64,000 bases of DNA from positions 3,534,001 through 3,598,000 of the forward strand of contig CAWEXD010000008.1 of NCBI GenBank assembly GCA_963812945.1, in the 5' to 3' direction. A model generated the notes under the pieces. It had not been told where the DNA came from. It was given only the letters and a program-made list of their open reading frames with translations, and searched no databases. Positions 63,858-64,000 of this stretch are shown here, in pieces (within the stretch, counting starts at the first letter, position 1; each line of letters opens with the position of its first letter). The stretch is from DASRDR01 sp963812945 [NCBI: uncultured Candidatus Rokubacteria bacterium]. GTDB taxonomy: Bacteria; Methylomirabilota; Methylomirabilia; Rokubacteriales. Position numbers and translations under genes: made by a program.

Positions 63858-64000
63858 ATGAGCGAGTACAGCGCCTGGTTCGAGTGCGTCAACGGCTGTC
63901 CCGGCCGCTACAGTCTGCTCGAGGTCATCTACCGCTGCCCGACGTGCGACGACCTCCTCGACGTCGCCCACGACATCGAGCCCCTCCGGCGCCGGTCGGC
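63858..64000 (+). CDS. thrC: Threonine synthase, N-terminal part (cut by window end)
   Basis: The visible 47 residues carry an N-terminal zinc-ribbon pattern ([11 protein letters not shown] and [10 protein letters not shown]), then the start of the DVAHDI segment, which is how many PLP-dependent threonine synthases of the longer class begin. The enzyme converts O-phosphohomoserine to threonine. ATG 63858 follows GAGGGTG. The call rests on few residues, since the PLP-binding Lys lies outside the window. Confidence 0.65.
   Translation, partial: MSEYSAWFECVNGCPGRYSLLEVIYRCPTCDDLLDVAHDIEPLRRRS

Overview
The window is chromosomal DNA from a high-GC, Gram-negative bacterium. A complete Tol-Pal operon, Lgt, several lipoproteins, a BamE-like lipoprotein and an outer-membrane barrel/OmpA protein all require an outer membrane. 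The mix of acyl-CoA ligases, orphan substrate-binding proteins, CoxD/CoxE-type genes and many GTG starts resembles an uncultured soil or subsurface lineage such as Rokubacteria/Methylomirabilota. That placement is inference from gene style; no rRNA gene is present to confirm it.

Layout. 1-9 kb: short-chain dehydrogenase (SDR, cut by the window edge), acyl-CoA ligase, MFS transporter, acetyl-CoA synthetase, a PaaK-like adenylate-forming protein and an orphan peptide-type substrate-binding protein. 9-16 kb: archaeal-type phosphoglycerate mutase, DHH phosphoesterase, a barrel-OmpA chimera containing a 99-bp minisatellite, a small exported protein, a PmtA-like methyltransferase and an alpha/beta hydrolase. 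16-25 kb (minus strand): a closely packed run of enoyl-CoA hydratase, glycosyltransferase, two PTPS/QueD paralogues, FolE, SDR, ErpA, MoaD, MoaE, TilS and an NtrC-type regulator; the PTPS-PTPS-FolE-SDR part looks like a tetrahydropterin operon. 25-32 kb: small acidic protein, CDF transporter, tRNA(CAT), orphan ABC-type binding protein, a PuuD-like membrane domain facing a separate lipoprotein cytochrome c, UvrA and MFS. 32-38 kb: Kef-type antiporter, thiolase-like/DUF35 pair, SDR and enolase-superfamily protein. 38.2-41.7 kb: a lower-GC island of polysaccharide genes with an IS630 remnant and gene fragments. 41.7-57 kb: CoxE/MoxR pair, MFS, M48 protease, M20 hydrolase, alternative-oxidase-like protein, double-length ThyX, AzlCD, Tat-exported cyclase, BamE-like lipoprotein, EamA transporter, exonuclease, diguanylate cyclase, metallo-beta-lactamase-fold hydrolase and Lgt. 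57.8-63.1 kb: tolQ-tolR-tolA-tolB-pal-cpoB. The right end has an orphan anti-sigma factor and the start of threonine synthase.

Features that stand out are a perfect 25-bp inverted-repeat element present twice, the second copy lodged inside an operon; the pterin operon with one PTPS paralogue lacking the usual Cys; a ThyX whose two domains each carry half of the signature; the chimeric 5' end of a GHMP kinase on an IS630 remnant; and several promoters of the form TTGACA-N18-TAnnnT, one of which implies a leaderless mRNA. Most functions follow from motifs read by eye; no database search was run.
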